DNA from: Burkholderiales bacterium
GTDB lineage: Bacteria; Pseudomonadota; Gammaproteobacteria; Burkholderiales; Nitrosomonadaceae
Direction: 5' to 3'
NCBI GenBank assembly: GCA_015075225.1
Contig: JABTUQ010000003.1
Coordinates: 310,001 to 374,000 of the forward strand
DNA length: 64,000 nucleotides
The translations under genes were made by a program, and so were the position numbers. Under the pieces are notes generated by a model. That model was not told the origin of the DNA. It worked only from the letters and a program-made list of their open reading frames with translations, and made no database searches. Position 1 is the stretch's first letter. Each line of letters opens with the position of its first letter. This document shows, piece after piece, positions 10,022-20,298 of this stretch.

Positions 10022-10910
10022 ATGATCGAATTACGGCATCTTCGCACGTTAAGCGCTTTGCATGAGACCGGCAGTATTTCACTGGCAGCACAGCGTGTGC
10101 ACTTGACTCAATCTGCGTTGTCTCACCAGATCAAGGCATTACAGGAGCATTATCAGCTGGCGTTAATTCAGCGTACTGGCCATGCGGTACAGTTGACAGA
10201 GGCGGGCAAGCGCCTGGTGAAACTGGCAGAAAGGGTACTTGGGGAGGTGCAATCAGCAGAACGTGATCTGGCAAAAATAGCACTGCAGGCCGCAGGGAGT
10301 TTGCGGATCGTGCTGGAATGCCATACCTGTTTTGATTGGCTGATGCCCATCATGAACGATTTTCGGCAACACTGGCCGGAGGTGGAGCTTGATCTGGTTT
10401 CCGGTTTTCACAGCGATCCGGTGATGCTGCTCAGGCAAAATACAGCCGATGGTGATCGGCTCTGAGAACAAGCCGCAGCAGGGCATTGTTCATTTTCCGT
10501 TATTTCGCTTCGAGATACTGGCCGTGCTGGCGCCGGGACATGTGCTCGCTGACAAGCGGGTGCTGGAAGCGACTGATTTTTCGCGGGATATGCTGATTAC
10601 CTACCCGGTTCCAGAAGAACGGATTGATTTGATCCGGCAGGTGCTGATGCCTGCTGGCGTTGGCTGGCAACGGCGGACAACCGAGCTGACCGTGGCTATC
10701 TTGCAACTGGTGGCAAGCCGGCGCGGAATTGCCGCCTTGCCTGGCTGGGGCATCAAAAATTATCTTGATTACGAATATGTGGTTGCCCGGCGCATTGGTT
10801 CGGGCGGATTGTGGAGCGATTTATATCTTTCGGTACGGGAGGAGGATGCGTCGCTACGCTATTTGCAGGATTTTCTGGAGACCATTGGCAGGTCTGCTTT
10901 GCCAGGCTGA
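10022..10910 (+). pseudogene. metR: LysR-type regulator MetR, frameshifted
   Basis: Regulator of metE in the LysR family. The first frame (10022-10465) gives the winged helix (MIELRHLRTLSALHETGSIS) and the first part of the effector domain up to RQNTADGDRL. The second frame (from 10449) carries on with MVIGSENKPQQGIVHFPLF to the normal end. Joining the two needs 2 bases more at about 10447 (GATATGG shortened to GATGG) or one fewer. Everything else is well conserved, so the lesion is recent or a sequence error. As written, the protein loses half of its effector domain. Confidence 0.88.
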
Positions 10911-10970
10911 TGGAATCAAACCACTGGGCAAAAAGGAAGAGAAAAACGGGAAGCTGAAAAAACGACCGGG

Positions 10971-11160
10971 GGAATCTTTGAAAAACGTCAGTGAGGCGGT
11001 TAGTTCAGGGCAGAAATCGGTGACGCAAGTAAAACGCAGCGAACAGCCGTAGGGCGAGGCGCTGGCGCCGAGTAGAAAGTGGAATTTATACGTAATAAAT
11101 GAGCATTTTGAGCTGATTTTTAACGCAGAAATGACAACGCAGGTCGTTTTTCAGAGGCTT
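10971..11160 (+). repeat. Dispersed repeat with inverted ends, copy A
   Basis: About 190 bp between metR and the convergent CADD-like gene. It shares long blocks with the reverse complement of 26274-26412: TTGAAAAACGTCAGTGAGGC at the left, AATTTATACGTAATAAA and GAGCATTTT in the middle, TTTTTAACGCAGAAAT and GTTTTTCAGA at the right. The ends are inverted (TGAAAAACG / CGTTTTTCA). Copy A carries roughly 50 bp more in its middle, including a GGCGCTGGCGCC palindrome. No protein is encoded, so it resembles a MITE or intergenic repeat. Confidence 0.75.
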
Positions 11161-11237
11161 TCGGGCAATCATCTCCGGTTTAAGGGAGACGGTTGCCCGG
11201 CGTGGATAGATCGATTGCAGATTAGCGCAAGGCGGGA

Positions 11238-11978
11238 TCAGTGCAGCGTAACGGCTGTTTTTTCCTCGCAAATCAGATTGGCACAGTAATTTTCGTGGAT
11301 GCCATCCAGAAATTTCCATAGTGCATCGCAGGCCCGGCGTGTGGCTGCCAATACTTCTGCCTGTTTTTCCGGTGTGTCGGCAAATTTCTCGATGATGGCC
11401 CATTCGGCTTGTGAGTGGAAAATGTCGGCAGTCTGATGTACCGAGAAAAATTCATAGTTGCTCGGATCTTTCATGCCATAAAACTTGGCCAGACCATCGA
11501 TCTTGACAGCAGCAATGTCAGGCACCTGGGATTCAAATGCGTGCAATGCAGCCAGTCCTGCGTAGAAAGGCTCGTTCATGCAAATATCGCGGAAGGTGGT
11601 AACCAGGTGTTGTGTTTCCGGCAAGGCATCCGCTGTTGCCAGGCTGGCATCATCGGCACCCAGAGCAAAGGCAAACGCTTTCCACAGGGCTGGGTGATTT
11701 TTTTCTCCGTGTTCTTCGTCGATCAGGTTTTTCAGGACTTCCTGACGTACACTGATATCGCCGCTGTTTTCCACGTTATGAAAATGCGGGGTGTTGAAGT
11801 GCACTGCGCTCAGATAGGTAGGCTCTGCCAGTACGTTGTAGAAATATTGTTCGGCATAGTGGCGCAATTGTTCGCGAGTCAGTTTGCCTTCGGTCCAGGC
11901 GATATAGAACGGGTGCTGCAGCAGATGCCTGCTTTGGATGATGGAATTAACTTGCTGTTTGAAAGCGTTTGTGGTCAT
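11238..11978 (-). CDS. CADD-family haem-oxygenase-like diiron protein, p-aminobenzoate synthesis
   Basis: A 246-residue PqqC/TenA-fold protein of the CADD family. CADD (Chlamydia) and its Nitrosomonas relative are reported to replace PabABC by making p-aminobenzoate from an internal tyrosine. The candidate features are visible: Tyr25 in HPFYIAWTEGKL (the position of the sacrificed Tyr27 in CADD), Lys159 in AAVKIDG, and metal ligands Glu88/Glu89 and His90 (DEEHGEKNHP), Glu149, His181, Asp185 and His188 (HQTADIFH). ATG at 11978 is preceded by an AGGAG-like site. It stands alone; no folate genes flank it. Confidence 0.85.
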   Translation of the reverse strand: MTTNAFKQQVNSIIQSRHLLQHPFYIAWTEGKLTREQLRHYAEQYFYNVLAEPTYLSAVHFNTPHFHNVENSGDISVRQEVLKNLIDEEHGEKNHPALWKAFAFALGADDASLATADALPETQHLVTTFRDICMNEPFYAGLAALHAFESQVPDIAAVKIDGLAKFYGMKDPSNYEFFSVHQTADIFHSQAEWAIIEKFADTPEKQAEVLAATRRACDALWKFLDGIHENYCANLICEEKTAVTLH

Positions 11979-12182
11979 GAAAAGCTCCTGTTCAGAGTGA
12001 AATGAAATATGATGCCTTAATTATCATCGCCAATTCAGTTAATGAAGTCAAATTGATACAGGGGTTTTGTGCCCGGAAAAATTGCCTGAAAGGCAGATGG
12101 GAGGCCAGATCACAATTGCATCCAGTAATATGGCGCGATGATAGAATGACCGTTTTTCACCAAAAAATCAGAGAGAAATATT

Positions 12183-13433
12183 ATGTTTTCACAGAGTTTG
12201 ACAATTGAGAAAGTTGATCCGGATTTATGGCAGGCAATCAAGGGGGAAGTGCAGCGGCAGGAAGATCATATCGAGCTGATTGCTTCGGAGAATTACGCTA
12301 GCCCGGCTGTGCTGCAGGCGCAGGGAACGGTGCTGACAAACAAGTATGCCGAAGGTTATCCGGGCAAGCGGTATTACGGCGGGTGCAAATATGTTGATAT
12401 CGTAGAACAGCTGGCGATTGATCGTCTCAGAAACCTGTTCAATGCAGAATATGTCAATGTGCAGCCACATTCCGGTTCCCAGGCCAATGCTGCAGTCTAT
12501 TTGTCGGCTATGAAGCCTGGCGATACGCTGCTGGGAATGTCACTGGCCCATGGTGGACACCTGACTCACGGCTCGTCGGTCAATATGAGCGGCAAGATAT
12601 TCAATTCGGTGGCTTATGGTCTGAATCCGGAGACTGAAGAGATCGATTATGCGGAACTGGAACGGCTTGCCCATGAACATAAGCCGCGCATGATTGTTGC
12701 CGGTGCTTCTTCCTATGCACGGGTCATTGACTGGAAAGCGTTTCGCCAGATCGCTGATAGCGTGGGCGCTTACCTGTTTGTGGATATGGCGCATTACGCC
12801 GGATTGATTGCTGCCGGTTATTATCCCAATCCTGTCGGGATCGCCGATTTTGTCACCAGTACAACCCACAAAACCTTGCGTGGACCACGTGGCGGGGTAA
12901 TCATGGCGAAGCCGGAGCATGAAAAGGCACTTAACTCGGCAGTATTTCCGCAGACACAAGGCGGCCCATTGATGCATGTGATTGCTGCGAAAGCAGTGGC
13001 TTTCAAGGAGGCCTCCACCCAGGCATTCAAGGATTACCAGAAACAGGTTATCGAGAATGCACGTGTCATGGCAAGGGTGTTGCAGCAGCGGGGATTGCGT
13101 ATCGTATCGGGCCGTACTGATTGCCATATGTTCCTGGTTGATCTGCGTGCAAAAAATCTGACTGGAAGAGAAGCTGAATCCGCATTGGAAGAGGCACACA
13201 TTACAGTCAACAAAAATGCGATCCCGAACGATCCGCAGAAACCTTTCGTGACCAGCGGAATACGGATTGGCACACCTGCTATTACTACCCGCGGATTTAA
13301 AGAACCTGAATCCGAAGAGCTGGCCAATCTGGTGGCCGATGTGCTGGATGCACCGGCTAACCCGGCTGTGCTGGATGAGGTTGCGCGCAAGGCTCAGGCG
13401 TTGTGTTCAAAATTTCCTGTATATGGAAATTGA
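12183..13433 (+). CDS. glyA: Serine hydroxymethyltransferase
   Basis: PLP enzyme that interconverts serine and glycine and charges tetrahydrofolate with a one-carbon unit. The 416-residue length and start ([19 protein letters not shown]) are typical. Seen: the substrate-binding [13 protein letters not shown], the GSQANAAVY phosphate loop, and the PLP-lysine in [14 protein letters not shown]. It is followed after 27 bp by nrdR, an arrangement common in proteobacteria. Its product 5,10-methylene-THF feeds, after reduction, the MetE reaction encoded nearby. Confidence 0.98.
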   Translation: MFSQSLTIEKVDPDLWQAIKGEVQRQEDHIELIASENYASPAVLQAQGTVLTNKYAEGYPGKRYYGGCKYVDIVEQLAIDRLRNLFNAEYVNVQPHSGSQANAAVYLSAMKPGDTLLGMSLAHGGHLTHGSSVNMSGKIFNSVAYGLNPETEEIDYAELERLAHEHKPRMIVAGASSYARVIDWKAFRQIADSVGAYLFVDMAHYAGLIAAGYYPNPVGIADFVTSTTHKTLRGPRGGVIMAKPEHEKALNSAVFPQTQGGPLMHVIAAKAVAFKEASTQAFKDYQKQVIENARVMARVLQQRGLRIVSGRTDCHMFLVDLRAKNLTGREAESALEEAHITVNKNAIPNDPQKPFVTSGIRIGTPAITTRGFKEPESEELANLVADVLDAPANPAVLDEVARKAQALCSKFPVYGN

Positions 13434-13460
13434 TGTTGTTTCCAAACCGGAGGTGCAGCA

Positions 13461-13940
13461 GTGAAGTGTCCGTTCTGCGGCGCTGAAGATACCAGTGTAG
13501 TGGATTCGCGCATCAGCGAGGAAGGTGCGCGAATCAGGCGTAGAAGGCGCTGCGTGGTATGTGAGAAGCGTTTTACAACCTACGAAACCGTGGAACTGCG
13601 TTTCCCCCAGATTATCAAGCAGGATGGTAATCGTGTTGAATTCAACCGGGAAAAACTCTACACCAGTTTTGCCCGGGCGTTGCACAAACGCCCGGTTCCA
13701 ATCGGGCAGGTAGATGCTGCTATCGAACGTATCCTGCAAAAATTACTGGGTAGCGGTGCGCAGGAGATTTCATCACGCATCATCGGAGAATGGGTCATGC
13801 AAGAATTGTATAGTCTGGATAAAGTGGCCTATATCCGCTTTGCTTCTGTTTACAGAAGTTTTGAAGATGTCGGTGATTTCCAGGATGTTATCCGGGAAGT
13901 GCAATCATTCCCTCAAGAGGATGACGATGCCTCTTCCTGA
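13461..13940 (+). CDS. nrdR: Transcriptional repressor NrdR
   Basis: Zinc-finger/ATP-cone repressor of ribonucleotide reductase genes. 159 residues starting at GTG 13461, with GGAGGTG 8-9 bases upstream deciding the start. The N-terminal zinc ribbon (CPFCG...CVVCEKRF) is followed by an ATP-cone domain ([20 protein letters not shown], then the family's [15 protein letters not shown]). Cotranscription with glyA is likely. No NrdR-box target promoter was recognised in this window. Confidence 0.96.
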   Translation: MKCPFCGAEDTSVVDSRISEEGARIRRRRRCVVCEKRFTTYETVELRFPQIIKQDGNRVEFNREKLYTSFARALHKRPVPIGQVDAAIERILQKLLGSGAQEISSRIIGEWVMQELYSLDKVAYIRFASVYRSFEDVGDFQDVIREVQSFPQEDDDASS

Positions 13941-13959
13941 CGGCGTAATCCGGCCGGGG

Positions 13960-15180
13960 TTATATGCTGCCTGATTCAGTCAGGAGCGTAATCTTTGCAA
14001 ACTTCCTTTTTCCTACCTGTGCGATGACAGTTGTGCCGGATTGAATGGTTTGTGTTTTGTCATTCGCCTTGTTGCCGTCCAGTTTGACTCCACCCTGATC
14101 AATCATACGCAGGGCCTCACTGGTGCTGGCAGTCAGGCCAGCAAGCTTGAGCAGCTGCGGAATCGCCAATTCGGTGCCCTGAATAAACAGTGTTTGTTCG
14201 GGAATATCGTCTGGAATTGCGCCTTTGCTGAAACGGGCTTCGAATTCTTCGGTGGCCCGAGTGGCTTGAGCATGGTCGTGGAAACGTGCCACGATTTCCT
14301 GTGCGAATTGCACCTTGATTTCACGCGGATTGCGACCTGTTTCCACTTCGCCTTTCCATTGGCGAATGGTTTCCAGTGATTCAAAAGACAGGAGCTCGAT
14401 ATAACGCCACATCAGGACATCACTCACCGACATCAGTTTGCCAAATATTTCAGTGGGCGATTCGTTGATGCCAACATAATTGTTGAGCGATTTGGACATT
14501 TTCTGGACACCATCAAGACCCTCTAGCAGGGGCATGGTCAGAATGCATTGAGGTGGTTGACCATGGTGTTTCTGCAATTCCCGCCCGACCAGTAAATTAA
14601 ATTTCTGATCGGTACCTCCCAGTTCAAGATCAGCTTTTAATGCAACAGAATCGTAACCCTGAACAAGCGGGTAAAGAAATTCATGGATGGCAATAGGCCG
14701 GTTCTCATGATAGCGCTTGCTGAAATCGTCCCGTTCCAGCATGCGGGCAACGGTGTAGGTGGAGGCCAGCCTGACCAGGTCTGCAGCATTGAATTTATCC
14801 ATCCAGGCTGAATTGAAAACAACTTCTGTCTGATCGGGTCTGAGTATCTTGAATACCTGGGATGTGTAGGTTTCTGCATTCTGTGCAATCTGTCCCCGTG
14901 TCAATGGCGGACGAGTAGCGCTTTTCCCGGTAGGATCGCCGATCATGCCGGTGAAATCACCAATCAGAAACAGGATATGATGGCCAAGATCCTGGAGTTG
15001 CCGTAGTTTGTTCAGCAGGACGGTATGTCCCAGATGCAAGTCCGGAGCGGTTGGGTCGAATCCCGCTTTGATCCTGAGTGGATTGCCTTTGGCAAGCTTC
15101 TGTGCGAGCTCGTCCTCGATCAGCAATTCCTGGCAGCCGCGCTTGATTATCTGCAATTGTTGGGTGATTGATTCAGTCAC
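13960..15180 (-). CDS. tyrS: Tyrosyl-tRNA synthetase
   Basis: Class I synthetase charging tRNA-Tyr, 406 residues. The HIGH-type signature reads HLGH (about 49-52) and the KMSKS loop is intact ([10 protein letters not shown]). A C-terminal S4 RNA-binding domain ([18 protein letters not shown]) ends the protein. The subtype with KMSKS and a short C-terminus is the TyrZ-like form usual in betaproteobacteria. It converges on nrdR with only about 20 bp between them and is divergent from the M23 peptidase gene. Confidence 0.96.
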   Translation of the reverse strand: MTESITQQLQIIKRGCQELLIEDELAQKLAKGNPLRIKAGFDPTAPDLHLGHTVLLNKLRQLQDLGHHILFLIGDFTGMIGDPTGKSATRPPLTRGQIAQNAETYTSQVFKILRPDQTEVVFNSAWMDKFNAADLVRLASTYTVARMLERDDFSKRYHENRPIAIHEFLYPLVQGYDSVALKADLELGGTDQKFNLLVGRELQKHHGQPPQCILTMPLLEGLDGVQKMSKSLNNYVGINESPTEIFGKLMSVSDVLMWRYIELLSFESLETIRQWKGEVETGRNPREIKVQFAQEIVARFHDHAQATRATEEFEARFSKGAIPDDIPEQTLFIQGTELAIPQLLKLAGLTASTSEALRMIDQGGVKLDGNKANDKTQTIQSGTTVIAQVGKRKFAKITLLTESGSI

Positions 15181-15273
15181 GGTTACCTATCAAAAAATCA
15201 GTCGTCATCATATTTATGCATTTCCATGTTAGACTTTAAAAGTTTCCAACGGAAGAAATAGGAGTGGTGGCTT

Positions 15274-16605
15274 TTGATTTACTACCAATCACCTCGTAAA
15301 AGAAAAGGCATTCTAGCGCAAAAACTCGCTGTTTTCGCACAAAAAAAGGTACGGTGGATAACTGTTTTATCCAGCTTGCCGTTATTCGGAATGGTTACCG
15401 CCTTTGGGATTGTTCCGGATTCTCTCCCTCAAGAAATACCTGGTAAAAAAATCATACGTTCTTTGCAGCTTCCGGAAAAATTTGCCTATTCCGATCCCGA
15501 AATGACTTTCTGGCATCAGGAAAGCATACGCCGGGGGGATACTATCGCAGCGATTCTTGCGCGTCTTGAAGTCAGCCAGGAGGATAAAAACGATTTTCTT
15601 GATGCTACGCGTGGAAACAAGGCGATGGGTCAATTAAAACCGGGAGAAGTGATTCATGTGGAAACCCGGCCGGATGGAGAGTTGCTGACATTACGCTATT
15701 TCTATGGTAGTGGTGAACAGTTCCAGGCCGAGAAAATAGATGGTGCATTTGAGTTAAAAGAGCAATCCGGAAAAAGTAATACCCAAATCCAGATTGGCTC
15801 GGGAATCATCAGCACTTCATTGTTTGCGGCCGTTGATAAAGCGGACTTGCCGAGCTCGATTGCTTCCCAGATGATTGATATCTTTTCCAGTCGTATTGAT
15901 TTTCACCGGGATATACAGAAAGGTGACCGTTTTACAGTTGTTTATGAGTCCAGCCAGGATGAGGGTGGAAAAATACAGGCCGGACGAATACTTGCAGTAG
16001 AGTTTTTCAATAAGGGTAAATCCCGTCGGGCGGTTTATTTCCAGCCTCCTGGCGAGAAGGGTGGATATTACACTCCGGAAGGAGAAAGTTTGCGCCGGCC
16101 TTTTCTGATGGCACCTCTGAAATTTTCCAGGATCAGCTCAGGTTTTACCACTGCCCGCTATCACCCCATATTGAAGCGGTGGCGTGCACACAGGGGCGTG
16201 GATTACGCCGCTCCGACTGGTGTGCCGGTGATGGCAACGGCAGATGGTACGGTGGAATACAAAGGCTGGCAAAGCGGCTACGGAAATCTGATTGTGCTTA
16301 AACATAATGGACAATACAGCTCTGCGTATGGCCACCTTTCAGGCTTTGATAGGAAATTGCAAAAAGGCAGACAAGTCAGGCAGGGCGATATTATCGGTTT
16401 CGTGGGATCTACCGGAATGGCAACAGGTCCACATCTTCACTATGAATTACGGGTAAATGGAGTGCAGCGTGATCCTTCAAGGATGGTCATGCCAGCGGCT
16501 CAGTCCATCAGTAAAAAACACTACTCAGTTTTCCGCAAACAATCAAAGGAGCTGGTTTCCCAGCTTGATTTGTTGCGCAACTCCAGCTTTGCTGCGCTGA
16601 ACTAA
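15274..16605 (+). CDS. M23 family metallopeptidase (LytM domain), membrane-anchored
   Basis: Probable cell-wall endopeptidase or its activator, 443 residues. One membrane segment near residues 28-48 anchors it, a LysM-like/OapA-type region follows (SIRRGDTIAAILARLEVSQ), and the LytM domain is at about 300-400. Zinc ligands appear as HRGVDYAAPTGVP (His and Asp) and HLHYEL (His-x-His). It resembles MepM/YebA more than NlpD. The start is TTG 15274, set by AGGAG 9 bases upstream; no in-frame ATG fits. It lies next to anmK, so both may serve wall turnover. Confidence 0.88.
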   Translation: MIYYQSPRKRKGILAQKLAVFAQKKVRWITVLSSLPLFGMVTAFGIVPDSLPQEIPGKKIIRSLQLPEKFAYSDPEMTFWHQESIRRGDTIAAILARLEVSQEDKNDFLDATRGNKAMGQLKPGEVIHVETRPDGELLTLRYFYGSGEQFQAEKIDGAFELKEQSGKSNTQIQIGSGIISTSLFAAVDKADLPSSIASQMIDIFSSRIDFHRDIQKGDRFTVVYESSQDEGGKIQAGRILAVEFFNKGKSRRAVYFQPPGEKGGYYTPEGESLRRPFLMAPLKFSRISSGFTTARYHPILKRWRAHRGVDYAAPTGVPVMATADGTVEYKGWQSGYGNLIVLKHNGQYSSAYGHLSGFDRKLQKGRQVRQGDIIGFVGSTGMATGPHLHYELRVNGVQRDPSRMVMPAAQSISKKHYSVFRKQSKELVSQLDLLRNSSFAALN

Positions 16606-16632
16606 TTCAGTTTCAGACAGTTCTTTTATCCG

Positions 16633-17730
16633 GTGAAAAGGTACTACATTGGCATCATGTCCGGCACCAGCCTGGATGGTGTCGATGCAGTACTGGTCAA
16701 TTTTTCCGGATCGTCGTTTTCACTGCAGCACACCTCCTATCTTCCTTACGATCAATCGCTTCAATCCGCGTTGCTGGGATTGAATCAATGTGGTGAAAAT
16801 GAATTGCACCGTGCGGCACTGCTGAGTAATCGGCTTTCAGCATTGTATGCACAAGCAGTGACGCATTTGCTTGAAAAATCAAGGATTAATCCTGAGGAGA
16901 TTACGGCAATAGGGTGTCATGGCCAGACGGTCAGGCATTGTCCACAGCCAGAGAGTGGCTACAGCATTCAACTGGTGAATGGTGCCTTGCTGACAGAGCT
17001 GACAGGCATTACTGTCGTGACTGATTTCAGGAATCGCGATATTGCCGCTGGGGGGCAGGGGGCACCGCTTGTTCCGGCATTTCATCACGAAATATTTGCT
17101 CATCGTGATATTCACCGATTGATCATCAATATCGGTGGAATAGCCAATATAACCAGTTTGCCCATCAGTGGCTGTGTGAGTGGTTTTGATTGCGGGCCTG
17201 GGAATATGCTGATGGATGCCTGGTGTCTGAAGCATACGGGTATGGTTTATGATCATAATGGATCATGGGCGGCCTCTGGCAGGGTGATTGATAATCTGCT
17301 GCAACATCTGTTGAGCTTTCCCTATTTTTCGCAGTTGCCGCCAAAGAGTACGGGCAGAGAAATGTTTGGCCTTGACTGGTTGCAATCTTGTCTGGCAGGC
17401 AATGAGGCTGCTCGGGATGTTCAATCCACATTGTTGCAGCTGACGGTGCAGACGATCGCCGATTCGGTGCAAACTTGCTATCCCACAGCTCGCGAATTGT
17501 ATTTGTGCGGCGGAGGGGCGCATAACAGCGCTTTGGTAGACCGGTTACAGCAGGAGTTGCCAGATCGGAGTATCAATCGGACAGATGCGCTGGGGGTTGG
17601 TGTGGATTGGGTGGAAGCATGCGCATTTTCCTGGCTGGCGCAGCAAACAATGGAACGCGCTCCCGGTAATCTTCCTGCCGTGACAGGTGCTGATGGCAGC
17701 CGGGTATTGGGAGCGGTTTACCCGGCCTGA
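16633..17730 (+). CDS. anmK: Anhydro-N-acetylmuramic acid kinase
   Basis: Phosphorylates and opens 1,6-anhydroMurNAc released by lytic transglycosylases, returning it to the amino-sugar pool. 365 residues, GTG start at 16633. The family signatures GIMSGTSLDGVDAVL, GCHGQTVRH, FDCGPGNMLMDAWC and LCGGGAHNSAL are intact. It follows the M23 peptidase gene by 27 bp and converges on erpA. Confidence 0.95.
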   Translation: MKRYYIGIMSGTSLDGVDAVLVNFSGSSFSLQHTSYLPYDQSLQSALLGLNQCGENELHRAALLSNRLSALYAQAVTHLLEKSRINPEEITAIGCHGQTVRHCPQPESGYSIQLVNGALLTELTGITVVTDFRNRDIAAGGQGAPLVPAFHHEIFAHRDIHRLIINIGGIANITSLPISGCVSGFDCGPGNMLMDAWCLKHTGMVYDHNGSWAASGRVIDNLLQHLLSFPYFSQLPPKSTGREMFGLDWLQSCLAGNEAARDVQSTLLQLTVQTIADSVQTCYPTARELYLCGGGAHNSALVDRLQQELPDRSINRTDALGVGVDWVEACAFSWLAQQTMERAPGNLPAVTGADGSRVLGAVYPA

Positions 17731-17736
17731 ATCCGT

Positions 17737-18102
17737 TCAAACAGAGAAAGAGGAGCCGCAGCCACAGGTGCTGGCTGCAGAAGGATTTTTGATGACAAAC
17801 TGTGCGCCCTGGGCGTTTTCCTGGTAATCGATTTCTGCTCCCACCAAGTACTGAAAACTCATCGAATCAACCAGCAGTTTTACCCCCTGTTTTTCCATCA
17901 CGAAATCATCCTCGTTGACGGTTTCATCAAAGGTGAAGCCGTATTGAAACCCGGAGCAGCCGCCACCGCTGACGAAGACCCTGAGCTTTAGCTCCTGGTT
18001 GTCCTCTTCTGCGATCAACTCCTTGACTTTGCCGGCAGCGCTATCGGTAAAATTCAGTGGCGGCAGGGTCGTACCTGTTTCTTCCTGGGTTGTTGTGCTC
18101 AT
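17737..18102 (-). CDS. erpA: Iron-sulfur cluster insertion protein ErpA
   Basis: A-type carrier that delivers Fe-S clusters to apoproteins. 121 residues from ATG 18102; a longer in-frame start at TTG 18120 would add an unconserved stretch. The three conserved cysteines are present: [11 protein letters not shown] and the C-terminal CGCG. Ends 6 bp from the convergent anmK stop codon. Confidence 0.95.
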   Translation of the reverse strand: MSTTTQEETGTTLPPLNFTDSAAGKVKELIAEEDNQELKLRVFVSGGGCSGFQYGFTFDETVNEDDFVMEKQGVKLLVDSMSFQYLVGAEIDYQENAQGAQFVIKNPSAASTCGCGSSFSV

Positions 18103-18165
18103 TGTTGTATGCCCATCCAATTGGAATCGCTAAAAACATACTGCATATTTAAGCGGTGTAACGCG

Positions 18166-18555
18166 CTACGCAGTTTTTTTCTGAATAAATTCTATTTTGT
18201 AACCATCCGGATCCTCGATGAAAGCGATGACAGTTGTGCCATGCTTCATCGGGCCAGCTTCGCGCGTCACACATCCACCAAGATTGCGGACTTTTTCACA
18301 GGCTTCGTAAGCATTGTCTACTTCAATGGCAATATGTCCGAAACCTGTCCCAAGATCATAGTGGCCAGTTTCCCAGTTATGGGTCAACTCCAGCACCGTA
18401 CCTTCCGCTTCATTCTGATAACCGACGAAAGCCAAGGTGAATTTCCCTTCCGGGTAATCCTTGCGGCGCAGTTCCTGCATTCCCAGTATCTCAGTGTAAA
18501 ACCGGATGGAGCGCTCCAGATTGCCCACTCGCAGCATGGCATGAAGAATGCGCAT
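18166..18555 (-). CDS. gloA: Lactoylglutathione lyase (glyoxalase I)
   Basis: Isomerises the methylglyoxal-glutathione hemithioacetal to lactoylglutathione. 129 residues from ATG 18555 ([17 protein letters not shown]). The four metal ligands fit the family: His5 (LHAML), Glu in VLELTHNW, His in GFGHIAIEV, Glu in YKIEFIQ. The start codon overlaps the rubredoxin stop by one base (TAATG), so translation is probably coupled. Confidence 0.95.
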   Translation of the reverse strand: MRILHAMLRVGNLERSIRFYTEILGMQELRRKDYPEGKFTLAFVGYQNEAEGTVLELTHNWETGHYDLGTGFGHIAIEVDNAYEACEKVRNLGGCVTREAGPMKHGTTVIAFIEDPDGYKIEFIQKKTA

Positions 18556-18743
18556 TACACTTTGACCATTTCGAAATCTTCTTTTCGTGCACCACATTCA
18601 GGACATGTCCAGTTCATGGGGACGTCTTCCCAGCGGGTTCCGGGGGGGATCCCATCCTGTGGCCATCCTTCTGCTTCATCGTAGATAAAGCCACAAATCA
18701 TGCACATAAAGCGGTTGTAAGTCTGGTTATCCTCGGTAGTCAT
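18555..18743 (-). CDS. Rubredoxin
   Basis: Small electron-transfer protein, 62 residues, with one Fe(Cys)4 site: [15 protein letters not shown] and [11 protein letters not shown]. It is read just before gloA, with stop and start overlapping. A rubredoxin reductase-like flavoprotein is encoded at 23758-24912 and could be its electron donor; that link is inferred from family, not from gene order. Confidence 0.95.
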   Translation of the reverse strand: MTTEDNQTYNRFMCMICGFIYDEAEGWPQDGIPPGTRWEDVPMNWTCPECGARKEDFEMVKV

Positions 18744-18795
18744 AATAGATAAGTAGGTTTGCTTAAGTTAAAATGACATTTTACGGTATTAGTGC

Positions 18796-19638
18796 ATGTC
18801 TCTACCACCACCAATTGTATTATCTTTTGCCGCCAGTGACCCAAGTGGGGGGGCTGGCGTACAGGCGGACATATTAACGCTTGCCGGGATGGGCTGCCAT
18901 CCGCTGACTGTGCTCACAGCCTTGACCGTTCAGGATACAACCGGCGTTGAGGATATATTCGTCATGGATGCCGAATGGGTTGCTGATCAGGCCCGAACCG
19001 TCCTGCAGGATATGCCGGTACAAGCCTTTAAGATCGGGATGCTGGGCAGTGTTGAAATTATTGCTGCCATTGCTGAAATCATATCGGACTATCCGGATAT
19101 TCCGGTGGTGCTGGATCCGGTGCTGGCGTCAGGCCGTGGCGACACATTTGCCAATGAAGAAATCATCGCCGCCATGCGTGAAATGCTGTTCCACCAGGCG
19201 ACCATCATTACACCTAACAGCATCGAAGCCAGGCGCCTTGCGCTGGATGACGAAGATGATCAGGAAATCCTGAATCTGAAGCAAAGCGCCGATCGCTTGC
19301 TGCAATGGGGTTGTAGCTATGTTCTCATCAAGGGCGCGCATGAGAATACTCCGAAGGTAGTCAATATCCTTTATGACACGAACGGCATGGTTCGTTCCGA
19401 TTCATGGCAGCGTTTGCCCGGTTCATTTCATGGTTCGGGGTGTACCTTGTCATCGGCGATAGCAGCTTCACTGGCGCGCGGTATGTCAATTGCCGATAGT
19501 GTGTATGAAGCGCAGGAATTTACCTGGCTTACACTCAAAGCTGGTTTTCGTCCTGGAATGGGTCAGCATATTCCGGACAGATTTTTCTGGGCGGAGGATG
19601 AGAAACCGGAAGAAAATTCTGGCAATACCGGGGGTTGA
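18796..19638 (+). CDS. thiD: Hydroxymethylpyrimidine (phosphate) kinase ThiD
   Basis: Phosphorylates HMP and HMP-P for thiamine synthesis. 280 residues of the ribokinase fold: N-terminal [27 protein letters not shown] in the centre and the anion-hole motif [19 protein letters not shown] at 18796 has no clear ribosome site. thiE begins just after its stop codon, so the two form a small thiamine operon. There is no room for a TPP riboswitch in the 52-bp gap from the divergent rubredoxin gene. Confidence 0.94.
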   Translation: MSLPPPIVLSFAASDPSGGAGVQADILTLAGMGCHPLTVLTALTVQDTTGVEDIFVMDAEWVADQARTVLQDMPVQAFKIGMLGSVEIIAAIAEIISDYPDIPVVLDPVLASGRGDTFANEEIIAAMREMLFHQATIITPNSIEARRLALDDEDDQEILNLKQSADRLLQWGCSYVLIKGAHENTPKVVNILYDTNGMVRSDSWQRLPGSFHGSGCTLSSAIAASLARGMSIADSVYEAQEFTWLTLKAGFRPGMGQHIPDRFFWAEDEKPEENSGNTGG

Positions 19639-19642
19639 ACCA

Positions 19643-20272
19643 GTGAAACAGGCTGGAATAGGTGGTCTCTATGCAATTACTCCAGATATTGCAGATACCG
19701 GACGGTTATGTAACGCAGTTCATCAGGTATTGGCGGGTGGAGCGCACCTGCTTCAATACCGGAACAAGTCTGCTGATAAACATTTGCGATTAGCTCAGGC
19801 TACAGCACTACAACGGCTATGCAAGCAATTTCAGGTACCTTTGATTATCAATGACCACCTGGATCTGGCCATGGAGATTGATGCAGAAGGGCTGCACGTA
19901 GGAGGGGGGGATATTTCTCCGCAGATAGCCAGATGTCATTTTGGCCAGGATAAAATTATCGGGGTCTCCTGCTACAATCAACTTGATCGTGCGATTGAAG
20001 CGGAAAATGCAGGGGCAGACTACGCGGCCTTCGGTGCTTTTTACCCGTCCATGACCAAGGCTGTGACTTGTCAGGCATCTATTGATCTGCTTGTTATAGC
20101 CAGGAAGCAACTGAGCATTCCTGTTGTGGCAATCGGCGGTATCAATCTGGATAATGTCGGCACGTTGGTTGCGCACGGGTGCCATGCTGTGGCTGTCAGT
20201 AATGCTTTGTTCGATGCAAAAAATATCCGGAAAACTTCACAAGAATTTACCAGGCTATTCAATCAATCCTAA
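19643..20272 (+). CDS. thiE: Thiamine-phosphate synthase ThiE
   Basis: Joins HMP-PP and the thiazole phosphate to make thiamine phosphate. With GTG 19643 the protein is 209 residues and begins close to the conserved GLYAITPD strand. GGGGTTG about 8 bases upstream supports this start. An in-frame ATG at 19598 inside thiD would add 15 residues, but its GGAGG touches the ATG. The TIM-barrel motifs [28 protein letters not shown] and [10 protein letters not shown] are intact. Confidence 0.93.
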   Translation: MKQAGIGGLYAITPDIADTGRLCNAVHQVLAGGAHLLQYRNKSADKHLRLAQATALQRLCKQFQVPLIINDHLDLAMEIDAEGLHVGGGDISPQIARCHFGQDKIIGVSCYNQLDRAIEAENAGADYAAFGAFYPSMTKAVTCQASIDLLVIARKQLSIPVVAIGGINLDNVGTLVAHGCHAVAVSNALFDAKNIRKTSQEFTRLFNQS

Positions 20273-20298
20273 TTTTCAATAATCTCCAAAATATTCCA

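Noticed and set aside
12540..13199. 219-codon minus frame inside glyA
   Set aside because: Antisense shadow of a highly conserved gene.
18744..18795. TPP riboswitch ahead of thiD
   Set aside because: The gap is 52 bp, too short, and has no conserved TPP motif.
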